The position numbers and the translations under genes are program-made. Shown here piece after piece: positions 45,179-53,531 of a stretch of 64,000 bases of DNA. The DNA is from Labilithrix sp. (lineage in GTDB: Bacteria > Myxococcota_A > Polyangia > Polyangiales > Polyangiaceae): NCBI GenBank assembly GCA_019637155.1, contig JAHBWE010000008.1:1-64000 (forward strand). Reading direction: 5' to 3'. Below the pieces are notes generated by a model. It ran no database searches. It had not been told where the DNA came from and saw nothing but the letters and a program-made list of their open reading frames with translations. How positions within the stretch are numbered: the first letter of the stretch is position 1; every line of letters starts with the position of its first letter.

Positions 45179-46468
45179 ATGGGGAACCACGGATCGACCA
45201 TCGACGCGTTGCTCGCCGCCGTGCTCGCCGAGCCGGAGGACGACGCCGCCCGCCTCGTCTACGCCGACGCGCTCCAGGCGGCGGGCGATCCGCGCGGCGA
45301 GCTCGTCGCGGTGCAGTGCGAGCTCGCGCGGCTCGGCTGCGGTCCGAGCGATCGACTCTTCCTCGAGTGGGTCGGCGACGCGTTCGCGGACGAGACGGCG
45401 CTCGCCGGCGGCCGCATCGCCAAGCTCCGCGCGCGAGAGGCGGCGCTCCTCAAGAAACACGGCGCGGCGTTCCACGCGGCGTGCCTCCCGCGCGGCGTGG
45501 CCCCCGCGCGGGTGACCTTCTGGCGCGGGTTCCCCGAGCGCGTCGCGTGGGACCTTCGCGCCCGCGTCGACGGCGGCGTCGAGGCGGTCGCCGCGCGGAC
45601 GCCGCTCGACTACGTGATGCCGAGCAACGCGAAGAGCGCTGCCGAGCTCGCGGACTTCCTCGCGCGCCCTGCCCTCGCGCGCGTCCGCGAGATCTACGAC
45701 GTGCACGGCCACGGCCTCGCTCCGTACGCCGACGCCCCGCTGCCGGGTCTTCGTCGCCTGCTCCTCAACCACACCGGCGGCCCGCACGAGCTCGCGCTCC
45801 TGCGCCGCGCGAAGTGGCTCCCGCGTCTGACGGGCCTCGTGCTCGGCGGCTTCTCGCTCGCGGACAGCGCCGCCGACGCCGCCGCCCTCGTCGCGAAGAC
45901 GCCGAAGCTCGAAGAGCTGCAGCTCGTCGACACGCGCATCGGCGCCGCGGCGCTCGGCGCGCTCTCGCTCCCGAAGACGCTGCGCGTCCTCGCGCTACGG
46001 CACGCGAAGCTGGGGCCTGGAGAAATCGCGCCGCTCCTCGCCGAGCTCGCGGCGTCGGGCCTCGCCGCCCTCGATCTCCGCACGAACAAGCTCGGCGCGG
46101 CGGACACGAAGGCGCTCGGCGCCGGCTTCGCCGCGCTGCGCGTGCTCGATCTCGGCAACAACGACCTCCCCCGAGGTGCGCTCGCGGCGCTGGCGAGCGG
46201 CGAGGGCCTCGGCGCGCTCCGCAGCCTCGGGCTCCAGAAGTCCGGCGTCACCGACGCGACGCTGGCGACGCTCGCGAAGTCCCCGCTCTTCGCCCGCCTC
46301 CACGCGCTGGACCTCCGCAAGAACGCGTTGACCGACGCCGCGATCCCCGCGCTCGCCAGGGCGAAGAGCCTGCGGACGCTCCACGTCGGCGGCAACGGGC
46401 TCACGCCGAAGGGCAAGAAGGCGCTCCAGGAGACCAGGTCCCTCGCGAGCGCAAAGCTCTACGTTTGA
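45179..46468 (+). CDS. TIGR02996-domain leucine-rich repeat protein
   Basis: 429 residues. The N-terminal 10-60 matches the TIGR02996 repeat-companion domain: ETALLAAVLAEPEDD-type helix, RLVYADAL and GDPRGELVAVQ. This domain is frequent in Myxococcota and Planctomycetota and accompanies repeat arrays. From about 200 onward there are leucine-rich repeats of the RNI type (LRVLDLGNNDLP, LHALDLRKNALT, LRTLHVGGNGLT). There is no signal peptide, so it is probably a cytosolic interaction protein. It belongs to the lineage's typical expanded paralogous families; partner unknown. Confidence 0.85.
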   Translation: MGNHGSTIDALLAAVLAEPEDDAARLVYADALQAAGDPRGELVAVQCELARLGCGPSDRLFLEWVGDAFADETALAGGRIAKLRAREAALLKKHGAAFHAACLPRGVAPARVTFWRGFPERVAWDLRARVDGGVEAVAARTPLDYVMPSNAKSAAELADFLARPALARVREIYDVHGHGLAPYADAPLPGLRRLLLNHTGGPHELALLRRAKWLPRLTGLVLGGFSLADSAADAAALVAKTPKLEELQLVDTRIGAAALGALSLPKTLRVLALRHAKLGPGEIAPLLAELAASGLAALDLRTNKLGAADTKALGAGFAALRVLDLGNNDLPRGALAALASGEGLGALRSLGLQKSGVTDATLATLAKSPLFARLHALDLRKNALTDAAIPALARAKSLRTLHVGGNGLTPKGKKALQETRSLASAKLYV

Positions 46469-46520
46469 CGCCCCGCCGCGGCGCGGCCGACCGCCGCCGC
46501 AACCCTCCCCGATCGCGTGA

Positions 46521-46526
46521 TACTTT
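46521..46526 (+). promoter_or_regulatory. -10-like box (TACTTT) for C-terminal processing protease
   Basis: TACTTT ends 6 nt before the ATG at 46533. It is one of the clearest boxes, being almost the only A/T-rich hexamer in a GC-rich gap. Confidence 0.5.
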
Positions 46527-46532
46527 CTGCGG

Positions 46533-48764
46533 ATGCGTCGTTCGCTCCTCCTCCTCCTCGTGCTCGCGCTCTCGTGCGGCTCGCCGCGCCCCGCGGACAA
46601 GCGCGACGGGACCGCCCCGCCGCCGTCGGCGACCGCGTCGGCGCGCCCCGTCGACGCCGATCTCGCAGAGGCCCCGCGCGATCCGCGCGAGCCCCTCCTC
46701 GCGAGCGCGGCCGGCACGCTGCTCGGACAGCAGCACGTCCGCGCGCACGCGATCGACGACGCGATCTCGAAGGAGGCCTTCCAGCGCTTCATCGAGGAGC
46801 TCGACAGCGGCAAGCTCTTCCTCCTCGAGAGCGACGTGCAGCGACTCGCCCGCTTCGAGACGGTCATGGACGACGAGCTCCGCGCCGGCGACCTCGCGCT
46901 CGGACGCAAGGGCGTCGCGCTGCTCACCGGCCGTCGCCGCGTCGTCGCCGACGTGATCGCGCGGACGCTCGCCGCCCCGCTCGACTTCAGCGCGAACGAG
47001 ACGATCGAGACCGACCCGAAGAAGCGTGCATTCTGCAAGACGGAGGAGGAGCTCGCGGCGCGGTGGCGCGGCGTCCTCAAGCTCCAGGTCCTCGAGCGCG
47101 CGCAGCAGCTCGAGGACATCCTCGAGCGGAAGGCCAACCCGAAGCCGGGCGACAAGCCGGCCGACGCCGACGACGCGCGGCGCGAGGCGGCGGCGGAGAA
47201 GGCGCTCGGCGAGATCCCGGCGACGTTCGAAGGGCGTCGCGACAAGGTGCAAAAGGAGATCGCCACGCGCTACGCGACGCAGTTCGTGCGCCTCGCGACC
47301 GCGGACAAGCTCGAGCCGGCGCAGACGTTCATCAACGCGCTGAATGCCGTTTACGATCCGCATACGAATTACCTACCCCCGGCGGAAGAGGCCGATTTCG
47401 ATATTGCGATGACGGGCCGGCTCGAGGGAATCGGCGCCACGCTCCGCGAGCAAGACCATTACATCCTCGTGAACGACCTCGTCCCCGGCGGCGCGGCGGA
47501 GCAGCAGGGCAAGCTCGAGATAGGCGATTTGATCCTCGCCGTCGCGCAAGAGGGCAAAGAGCCCGTCGACGTGACCGACATGCCGATCGGCAAAGTCGTG
47601 AGCATGATCCGCGGCCCGAAGGGCACCGTCGTCATCCTCACCGTGAAGAAGCCCGACGACAGCATCAAGACGATCTCGATCACGCGCGACGTCGTCCGCA
47701 TCGAGGCGACCTACGCCCGCGGCGCCGTCCTGAAGACGAAGGCGAACGGCGACGTCGGCTACGTGCACCTCCCCGGCTTCTACGGCGAGGGCGGCAGGCC
47801 CAAGCCCGGCGAGCGCAACGCCACCGCCGACATGCGCGCGCTCCTGACCCAGCTCACGAAGAAGGGCGTGAAGTCGCTCGTCTTCGATCTCCGCGGCAAC
47901 GGCGGCGGCCTCCTCACCCACGCGCGCGACATCAGCGGCCTCTTCATCAAAGAAGGTCCCGTCGTCCAGACCAAGGACGGCAGCGGCGCGGTGGAGGTGC
48001 TGCGCGACACCGACGCCTCGATCGCGTTCGACGGCCCCGTCGTCGTCCTCGTCGATCGCTTCTGCGCCTCCGCGGCCGAGATCGTCGCGGGCGCGCTCCA
48101 GGACTACGAGCGCGCCGTCGTCGTCGGGTCGAGCGCGACGCACGGCAAGGGCACCGTCCAGGCGGTGCTCGACCTCGATCGCACGGTGAAGCAGCCGCCG
48201 CAGGCCGATCCGCTCGGCGTCTACAAGATCACGGTCCAGGAGTATTTCCGCGTGAGCGGCGGCTCCACCCAGCTGAAGGGCATCGTGCCCGACGTCCTCC
48301 TCCCCGATCCGACCTCCTTCGTCGAGTCCGGCGAGCGCACGCTCTTCCACGCGATCCCGTGGTCGACGATCGCCCCCGCCTCCTTCACGAAGGTGCCGCA
48401 CGCGTGGAAGACGGCCGCCCTCGCGTCCGCGAGCGCCGCCCGCACCGGCGCGAACGCCGATCTCGCGACCGTCACGAAGTTCGCGAAGCTGATGGAAGCG
48501 CGGCGCGACAAGACGATGCGCCCCCTCGCGCGCGACGCGTGGCAGGCCGAATACAAGCGCATGAAGTCGGAGCTCGACGCGCTCGACCCGAAGAAGAACG
48601 AGCCGAAGCCGCTGCTGGAGGTCGTGCCGCTCACGGCGCAGGACGCGCCGGCCGCCGATCCGCGCGCGCAGAAGCGCGTCGACAAATGGAAGGACAGCCT
48701 CGCGCGCGACCTCTGGGTCGACGAGACGACGCGCATCCTCGCCGACATGATGAAGGCGCGCTGA
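46533..48764 (+). CDS. Carboxy-terminal (tail-specific) processing protease, lipoprotein
   Basis: S41A protease of Prc/Tsp type, 743 residues, with lipobox LSC (Cys15). The N-terminal helical domain spans about 50-280, including FxRFIEELDSGKLF. A PDZ domain lies at about 285-370 (GRLEGIGATL, LVPGGAAEQQGKLEIGDLILAV), and the catalytic core at 390-580 has FDLRGNGGGLLTHA, the Ser in VDRFCASAAEIVAGALQDY and the Lys in SATHGKGTVQ. A C-terminal domain extends to the end, as in E. coli Prc. It degrades or trims envelope proteins from their C-terminus. It is distinct from the smaller S41 lipoprotein at 22147. Confidence 0.92.
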   Translation: MRRSLLLLLVLALSCGSPRPADKRDGTAPPPSATASARPVDADLAEAPRDPREPLLASAAGTLLGQQHVRAHAIDDAISKEAFQRFIEELDSGKLFLLESDVQRLARFETVMDDELRAGDLALGRKGVALLTGRRRVVADVIARTLAAPLDFSANETIETDPKKRAFCKTEEELAARWRGVLKLQVLERAQQLEDILERKANPKPGDKPADADDARREAAAEKALGEIPATFEGRRDKVQKEIATRYATQFVRLATADKLEPAQTFINALNAVYDPHTNYLPPAEEADFDIAMTGRLEGIGATLREQDHYILVNDLVPGGAAEQQGKLEIGDLILAVAQEGKEPVDVTDMPIGKVVSMIRGPKGTVVILTVKKPDDSIKTISITRDVVRIEATYARGAVLKTKANGDVGYVHLPGFYGEGGRPKPGERNATADMRALLTQLTKKGVKSLVFDLRGNGGGLLTHARDISGLFIKEGPVVQTKDGSGAVEVLRDTDASIAFDGPVVVLVDRFCASAAEIVAGALQDYERAVVVGSSATHGKGTVQAVLDLDRTVKQPPQADPLGVYKITVQEYFRVSGGSTQLKGIVPDVLLPDPTSFVESGERTLFHAIPWSTIAPASFTKVPHAWKTAALASASAARTGANADLATVTKFAKLMEARRDKTMRPLARDAWQAEYKRMKSELDALDPKKNEPKPLLEVVPLTAQDAPAADPRAQKRVDKWKDSLARDLWVDETTRILADMMKAR

Positions 48765-48805
48765 CGCCTCGCGCGCCCGTCGCGACCGCCGACCGAGCCC
48801 GAACG

Positions 48806-49546
48806 TCAACCGAGCCCGAACGTCTGCCGCATCGCGCGGCTCGCGTCGGTGCGCGCGCCTGCTTCGTCGCGCATGACCACCTGGGCGTGCTCCATCGCGC
48901 CGCGAGCTGCGCGGGCGCAGGTCCACACCGAGAAGAGGCTCGAACGTCCGGCCCTCGGCACGACGTCGACGCGCCGCACCGGCACGAGCCCCGCCGCCGC
49001 CGCGCCGCGAGCGACGCGCTCGGGCGCGCGCCCGTCGGCGCAGACGACGACCACGCCGTCGGGCGAGAGCACGCGCGCCGCGGCGGCGAGGTAGTCCTCG
49101 ACGCCGCCGCGGAGCTCGATGCGCGCCGCCGCGCGCTGCGGATCGGGCGACGCCGACGCGGTCCCGAGCGGCAGGTACGGCGGCGTGCCGGTGACGAGAT
49201 CGCAAGCGCCGTGCGGCCAGCCGCGCGTCGCGTCGCGGAGGTCGCCGTGAACGAGCCGCACCCGCTCGTCGAGCCCGTTCTCGCAGACGTTCCGCCGCGC
49301 GAGCTCGATGCTGACGTCCTGCGCCTCGATGCCGAAGCCGCGCGCCGCGGCGAGGCGCCATGCCACCATCAGCAGCACCGAGCCGATGCCGCACCCGAGA
49401 TCGAGGAAGCTCGCCGCCGCGGGCGCGGCGTGCACGGCCTCCCACGCGGTCGCGAGATCGTCGACCGAGAACCGATGCCCCCGCCGCCGCTGCACGATCC
49501 GAAACGACGCGGTCAGGGCGTCGCTGGTGAGCTCACCGGCATCCAT
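48806..49546 (-). CDS. TrmN6-like class I methyltransferase
   Basis: 246 residues, with the layout of the tRNA1(Val) adenine-N6 methyltransferase family. RRGHRFSVDDL is near 22-32, SAM motif I FLDLGCGIGSVLLM near 48-61, and motif IV reads TGTPPYLP near 121-128, where most adenine methyltransferases have NPPY. The N-to-T/G change in this catalytic loop is worth noting. It could methylate tRNA, rRNA or a small molecule. The ATG at 49546 is preceded by a TTG one codon upstream, either of which could be used; a TATCAT box lies at 49559-49564 on this strand. Confidence 0.75.
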   Translation of the reverse strand: MDAGELTSDALTASFRIVQRRRGHRFSVDDLATAWEAVHAAPAAASFLDLGCGIGSVLLMVAWRLAAARGFGIEAQDVSIELARRNVCENGLDERVRLVHGDLRDATRGWPHGACDLVTGTPPYLPLGTASASPDPQRAAARIELRGGVEDYLAAAARVLSPDGVVVVCADGRAPERVARGAAAAGLVPVRRVDVVPRAGRSSLFSVWTCARAARGAMEHAQVVMRDEAGARTDASRAMRQTFGLG

Positions 49547-49581
49547 CAAGCGACGTCGATGATAGACGAGCGCGGGCCGGA

Positions 49582-49587
49582 TAGAAT
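49582..49587 (+). promoter_or_regulatory. -10-like box (TAGAAT) for DUF1697 gene
   Basis: TAGAAT lies 9 nt before the ATG at 49597, about 20 bp from the opposing TATCAT of the divergent methyltransferase gene. Confidence 0.45.
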
Positions 49588-49596
49588 GACCGCGAA

Positions 49597-50121
49597 ATGA
49601 CGAAGTCGCTCGTCCGCTACGCGGCGCTCCTGCGCGGCGTGAGCCCCATGAACTGCAAGATGCCCGAGCTCGCGCGGGCCTTCGAGGCGGCGGGGTTCGT
49701 GGACGTGAAGACGGTGCTGTCGAGCGGCAACGTCGTCTTCAGCGCTCGCGCCGCCACGGAGGCGACCTTGGCGAAGAAGGCCGAGGCCGCGATGTCCGAG
49801 CACATGGATCGCTCGTTCGCGACCATCGTGCGCGCGGTCGACGATCTGCGGGCGATCCTCGCCGCCGATCCGTTCGCGAAGGTTCGCTCGGCGCCCGGGG
49901 CGAAGCGCGTCGTGACCTTCCTCCGGACCCCACCTCGCGCCACCCTCGAGCTGCCGATCGAGGTCGACGGCGCGCGCATCCTCCGCGCCACGGACCGCGA
50001 AGTCTTCACCGTCTACGTCCCGAGCCCGCGCGGCGCCGTCTTCATGACGCTCATCGAGAAGACGTTCGGCAAGGACGTCACGACGCGCTCGTGGGAGACG
50101 GTGCAAAAGCTCGCGCGGTAG
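49597..50121 (+). CDS. DUF1697 family protein
   Basis: 174-residue cytosolic protein of the widespread DUF1697 family, whose function is unknown. The typical opening RYAALLRGVSPMNCKMPELARAF and the VLSSGNVVFSA segment (about 41-51) are clear, as is the TFGKDVTTRSWETVQKL C-terminus. Family members adopt a ferredoxin-like duplicated fold. No partner is evident; it is divergent from the TrmN6-like gene. Confidence 0.9.
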   Translation: MTKSLVRYAALLRGVSPMNCKMPELARAFEAAGFVDVKTVLSSGNVVFSARAATEATLAKKAEAAMSEHMDRSFATIVRAVDDLRAILAADPFAKVRSAPGAKRVVTFLRTPPRATLELPIEVDGARILRATDREVFTVYVPSPRGAVFMTLIEKTFGKDVTTRSWETVQKLAR

Positions 50122-50166
50122 TCGTGACTGCGGCGCCCTCCTCGGCGAGCCGACGTCCGCATGGTG

Positions 50167-50172
50167 TACGTT
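50167..50172 (+). promoter_or_regulatory. -10-like box (TACGTT) for hypothetical gene
   Basis: TACGTT ends 7 nt before the ATG at 50180, which selects that start over a TTG at 50171 lying inside the box. Confidence 0.45.
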
Positions 50173-50179
50173 GGGTTGG

Positions 50180-50755
50180 ATGAGCACGACCCCGTTCGAT
50201 TTCGAGGCTCTCGAGGAGCATCTCTTCGACGGCTGCGCCGAAGCGATCGCCTCCGTCCAGAGCGAGATCGGTCGCGAGGATCCGGCCGTCTTCTTCGCGA
50301 TCGACGCGAATCCGTACTACGGGGAGTTTTTGCCCTCGCTCGATACCCGCTCGAACGCGGCCGCCGTCATGAAAGGCCACCAGGCCTCGGTCCTCGAGAG
50401 GCGCGCCTGGCTGAAGGACACCTCGGACGAAGCGTGGAAGAACGCCCACGAACATGCCCGTTTCGAATCGCTCCCGCTCTACAACCACGAGGTCGCCGAC
50501 TTCTCGCATCACATGCTCGCCGACCTGAAGTACGCGCCCCTGGCGAGCTTCGTCCGCGACCCGATCTACGCGACGCTCAACGCGACCGCGTCCAAAGACG
50601 GATGGGTCGAGGGGCACACCCGCGCGGTGCTCGCGCGCGTCGTCGATCGCCTCGTCGACGGCGGTCACTTCGCGTCCCTGCCGATCGCCGCGCCGTTCGG
50701 CGTCGGCTACGCCTATCACGGCGAGCCCATGATCGTCTGTCGCGTGGTTCTCTAG
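50180..50755 (+). CDS. Hypothetical cytosolic protein, 191 residues
   Basis: No confident family. The N-terminal half has a long helix followed by AVFFAIDANPYYGEFLPSLDT, a strand-turn pattern reminiscent of DUF4303-type or immunity-like proteins, but the resemblance is weak. It has a HEHARFESLPLYNHE segment rich in His and no Cys pairs. It contains no signal or membrane segment. The start was chosen by the leaderless box upstream. It converges on the YeeE-type transporter gene with 13 bp between stops. Confidence 0.55.
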   Translation: MSTTPFDFEALEEHLFDGCAEAIASVQSEIGREDPAVFFAIDANPYYGEFLPSLDTRSNAAAVMKGHQASVLERRAWLKDTSDEAWKNAHEHARFESLPLYNHEVADFSHHMLADLKYAPLASFVRDPIYATLNATASKDGWVEGHTRAVLARVVDRLVDGGHFASLPIAAPFGVGYAYHGEPMIVCRVVL

Positions 50756-50768
50756 CGGGTCTGCGACG

Positions 50769-51188
50769 TCAGAGCGCTCGCGACGCGAGGTGCTCCGCCT
50801 TCATGCCCGCGGTCATGCCCGCCACGAACAGCAAGGCAGGGAGCGCGCCGGTCATCGCGCTCACGAGGCCGGGACCTGGGCAGTAGCCGCCGAGGCCCCA
50901 GCCAACACCGAAGATCGCCGCCCCGAGGACGAGCCGAACGTCGATGTCCTTCCGCGTCGGGAGGTGAAAATGCGGATTGAAGAGCGGCGAGCTCCACCGG
51001 CCGATCCGGCGAAGAGCGACGACGTGCACTCCGATGGCGCCGAGCATCACGAAGGCGAGGCTCGGGTCCCATGCTCCGAAGACATCGAGGAAACCGATGA
51101 CCTTCGACGGCTTCGTCATTCCGGACACCGCGAGGCCAATACCGAATAGCGCGCCGGCGCCAAAGCCAATCACGATTCTCTGCCTCAT
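50769..51188 (-). CDS. YeeE/YedE-family (DUF6691) membrane protein
   Basis: 139-residue membrane protein with four hydrophobic segments. The family motif GWGLGGYCPGPGLV lies at about 97-110, with the Cys that is thought to contact thiosulfate or sulfur in YeeE/TsuA-type transporters. Half-size YeeE proteins like this usually act in pairs. The ATG overlaps the stop of the upstream TauE-YeeE fusion by 4 bp and has GGAGGGGG before it, so the two are translationally coupled and probably form one transport system for a reduced sulfur compound (inference). Confidence 0.85.
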   Translation of the reverse strand: MRQRIVIGFGAGALFGIGLAVSGMTKPSKVIGFLDVFGAWDPSLAFVMLGAIGVHVVALRRIGRWSSPLFNPHFHLPTRKDIDVRLVLGAAIFGVGWGLGGYCPGPGLVSAMTGALPALLFVAGMTAGMKAEHLASRAL

Positions 51189-52384
51189 CGTCCCCCTCCG
51201 AGGATGTGCCGCACGACGAACACCGTAAAGCCCCCGGTCAACATGAACGTCATCGTCGCGACGAGCGAGCGAACCGAGAGCCGGCTGAGCCCGCACACAC
51301 CGTGACCGCTCGTGCAGCCATTGCCAAGTTGGGTACCAAATCCCACCAACAGACCCGCGGCGAGCGCGAGGACCGGCGCCGGCGACCACGTCGTCTCGAA
51401 CGCCGCAGGATGAACCGCGTGAACCAGCGCGCCGGCGGCGAGGAGCCCGGCGATGAAAGCGATTCGCAGCGGCATATCGCCGGCGCCTCTCCGGAAGATG
51501 CCCCCGTACAACCCGCTGACTCCAGCGACCCTTCCGAGCGCGAGCAACAGCAGCGACGCGCTCGCCCCGACGAGCGCGCCTCCCATCAGGGCGGAGACAT
51601 CGACCGCGGCGACGAGCATCGCCATGATCGCCAGGAGCGAGAGCTGCTTTCCAAGGACGAAGATCCCCATCGCGAGGACCAACCACGCGAAGCCGCGCCG
51701 GAGGACCTCGGAGGGCACCTTCCCTCCGAAGAACGCGCCGGCGAGGCTGCCCGTCACCGTCGCGCCCGTAACCAGCGCCGCGAGGGCCCAGTTCACCTCG
51801 ACGTGACCGACGTGGCCGGCGAGCCCGGCGAACGACTGCAGCGTGATGACGAAGAGCGAAGTCCCGACCGCCTCGCGCATCGAGAGCCCCCCGAAGAACG
51901 TGAGCGCAGGCACGATGAGGAAACCGCCGCCCGCGCCCACGAGCCCCGAGAGCATCCCGACCGCCGCGCCGAGCGCCAGGATCCGCAGCGGCGCCGGCGC
52001 CCGCCCCGCTCCGTCGCGCCCCGCGCGCCCCCTGAACATCGCCGCAGCGGTCACGAGCATGACGACCGCAAACGCAACGAGGAGCGCCGTCCCCGGGACG
52101 AAGCGGGCGAGGCGCCCTCCCATGAACGCGCCGCCCATCGCGGCAGCGCCGAAGGTGGCGCCGATCCTCCACCGCACCCGCTTCGCGCGAGCATGCGTCG
52201 CCGAGCCCACCAGGCTCGTCGCGCCGACGACGAAGAGGGACGTCGCGATCGCGGCCTTCGGCTCGACGCCGGCGACGTAGACGAGCATCGGAAGGGTCAA
52301 GATCGCGCCGCCACCGCCGAGCATCCCGAGGACGACGCCGATGAGCAGGGCGAGCCCGCCGGCGACGAGCATCGTCGTGGTCAC
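51185..52384 (-). CDS. TauE/SafE-YeeE fusion transporter
   Basis: 399-residue membrane protein. The first 245 residues are a TSUP (TauE/SafE) transporter: GVVLGMLGGGGAILTLPMLVY near 12-32, its internal repeat GMLSGLVGAGGGFLIVPAL near 140-158, and about eight helices. The last 130 residues are a YeeE/YedE half domain ending GNGCTSGHGVCGLSRLS (about 351-367) with its sulfur-binding-type Cys residues. TSUP proteins move sulfite, sulfonates or similar anions, while YeeE proteins take up thiosulfate. The GTG at 52384 has GAGG at 6 nt; ATG 52372 is an alternative. The YeeE gene follows with overlap. Confidence 0.85.
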   Translation of the reverse strand: MTTTMLVAGGLALLIGVVLGMLGGGGAILTLPMLVYVAGVEPKAAIATSLFVVGATSLVGSATHARAKRVRWRIGATFGAAAMGGAFMGGRLARFVPGTALLVAFAVVMLVTAAAMFRGRAGRDGAGRAPAPLRILALGAAVGMLSGLVGAGGGFLIVPALTFFGGLSMREAVGTSLFVITLQSFAGLAGHVGHVEVNWALAALVTGATVTGSLAGAFFGGKVPSEVLRRGFAWLVLAMGIFVLGKQLSLLAIMAMLVAAVDVSALMGGALVGASASLLLLALGRVAGVSGLYGGIFRRGAGDMPLRIAFIAGLLAAGALVHAVHPAAFETTWSPAPVLALAAGLLVGFGTQLGNGCTSGHGVCGLSRLSVRSLVATMTFMLTGGFTVFVVRHILGGGR

Positions 52385-52487
52385 GTTCCGCCTCGCAGCA
52401 TGCCGTGTACGAGCCAGCGCGGACGAAAAGGGTTCGCCGAAATCGGAACCCAAACGACGAGGAGCGGCTCTCACCGGCGAGGCCACC

Positions 52488-53525
52488 ATGAAGATCGAAC
52501 GCGCGCGGCTCCTCCTCGCCTGCGTCTCGACGTGCGCCCTCACCTCGACGGCGCACGCGGCCGACTGGCCGATGGTGCAAGGCACCGAGGCTCCGGACGC
52601 CCCCGCCGTTCGCCCGTTCGGCGTCGTGCAGGTCACCGCGTCGCCGAGGCCGACCGTTCGCCGAGCGCGCCCCGGCCTCCGCGGCGCCCTCCCCGGCACG
52701 GACGGTCGCGTCTCCTACTACCTCACGGCCGAGCTCGGAACGGCTCCGATCGCGCGCGACGGCCCGACGCTGGCCGACGCGTCGATCACCCTCGGCTACA
52801 TCCCCGGCGCGCGCGTCCGGATCGGACAATTCCGCCTTCCGCTGATGGATGAAGGCGTGGAGTCGAACGCCCAGGCGGCGGAGTGGATCAACCTCTCGCT
52901 CCCGGCGTCGGCCCTCGTCATGGAGGACCCCGTACGGAACGGGCGCTTCAGCGGAGGCGCCTCGGGCTTTCGCGATGTCGGCGTCGAGGTGTTCGACACG
53001 TACCAGCGCGGGCACGTCGCGCTCTCCTACGCGCTCGCGCTCTCGAACGGACAACGCCGCAGCTTCGATGCAAACGACACGAAAGACATTACGGCGCGGA
53101 CGACGGCGTCCTGGGTCTTCTCGGGCGACGTCACCGATCCGCACCGCCAGGAGCTGTCGCTGTTCGCTTGGGGACAGCGCGGAGAGCGGACGCTCGACGG
53201 CGTTCCCACGCAGCGGATCCGCTCGGGCGTCGGCGTCCACCTCGAGAAGGAGCCGCTGCGCGTCCGCGCCGAGCTCGTCCACGCGAGCGGCGCGCTCTCC
53301 GTCGGGCAGCGCGCGATCGGCGGAACCGTGCAAGCGCGAGCCCGCGTCTTCGGTCGCGCGCGCGTCGGCCTTCGGTACGACGCCGTGCGTGCCTCGAAGT
53401 CGCTCGCCCCGATGCTCGAGTACGACGTCGTCCCTCGCGTACGCCTCCAAGCGACGTACGAGAAGCGCTGGCTCTCCCTTCCGGACGGCGATCGCCTCGG
53501 CGCGCAAGTGACGGTGATCTTCTGA
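52488..53525 (+). CDS. Outer-membrane porin (OprP/OprO-like beta-barrel)
   Basis: 345 residues with a cleavable signal ending near AHA (about 24). Alternating hydrophobic strands and the terminal aromatic residue (VTVIF) are typical of outer-membrane barrels. The segment GYIPGARVRIGQFRLPLMDEGVES near 100-123 is characteristic of phosphate-selective porin O/P-type proteins. It is probably an anion porin; the selectivity is not readable. It is divergent from the TauE-YeeE operon, which suggests an outer-membrane entry route for the same solute (inference). GAGG lies 5 nt before the ATG. Confidence 0.75.
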   Translation: MKIERARLLLACVSTCALTSTAHAADWPMVQGTEAPDAPAVRPFGVVQVTASPRPTVRRARPGLRGALPGTDGRVSYYLTAELGTAPIARDGPTLADASITLGYIPGARVRIGQFRLPLMDEGVESNAQAAEWINLSLPASALVMEDPVRNGRFSGGASGFRDVGVEVFDTYQRGHVALSYALALSNGQRRSFDANDTKDITARTTASWVFSGDVTDPHRQELSLFAWGQRGERTLDGVPTQRIRSGVGVHLEKEPLRVRAELVHASGALSVGQRAIGGTVQARARVFGRARVGLRYDAVRASKSLAPMLEYDVVPRVRLQATYEKRWLSLPDGDRLGAQVTVIF

Positions 53526-53531
53526 CGGTCA

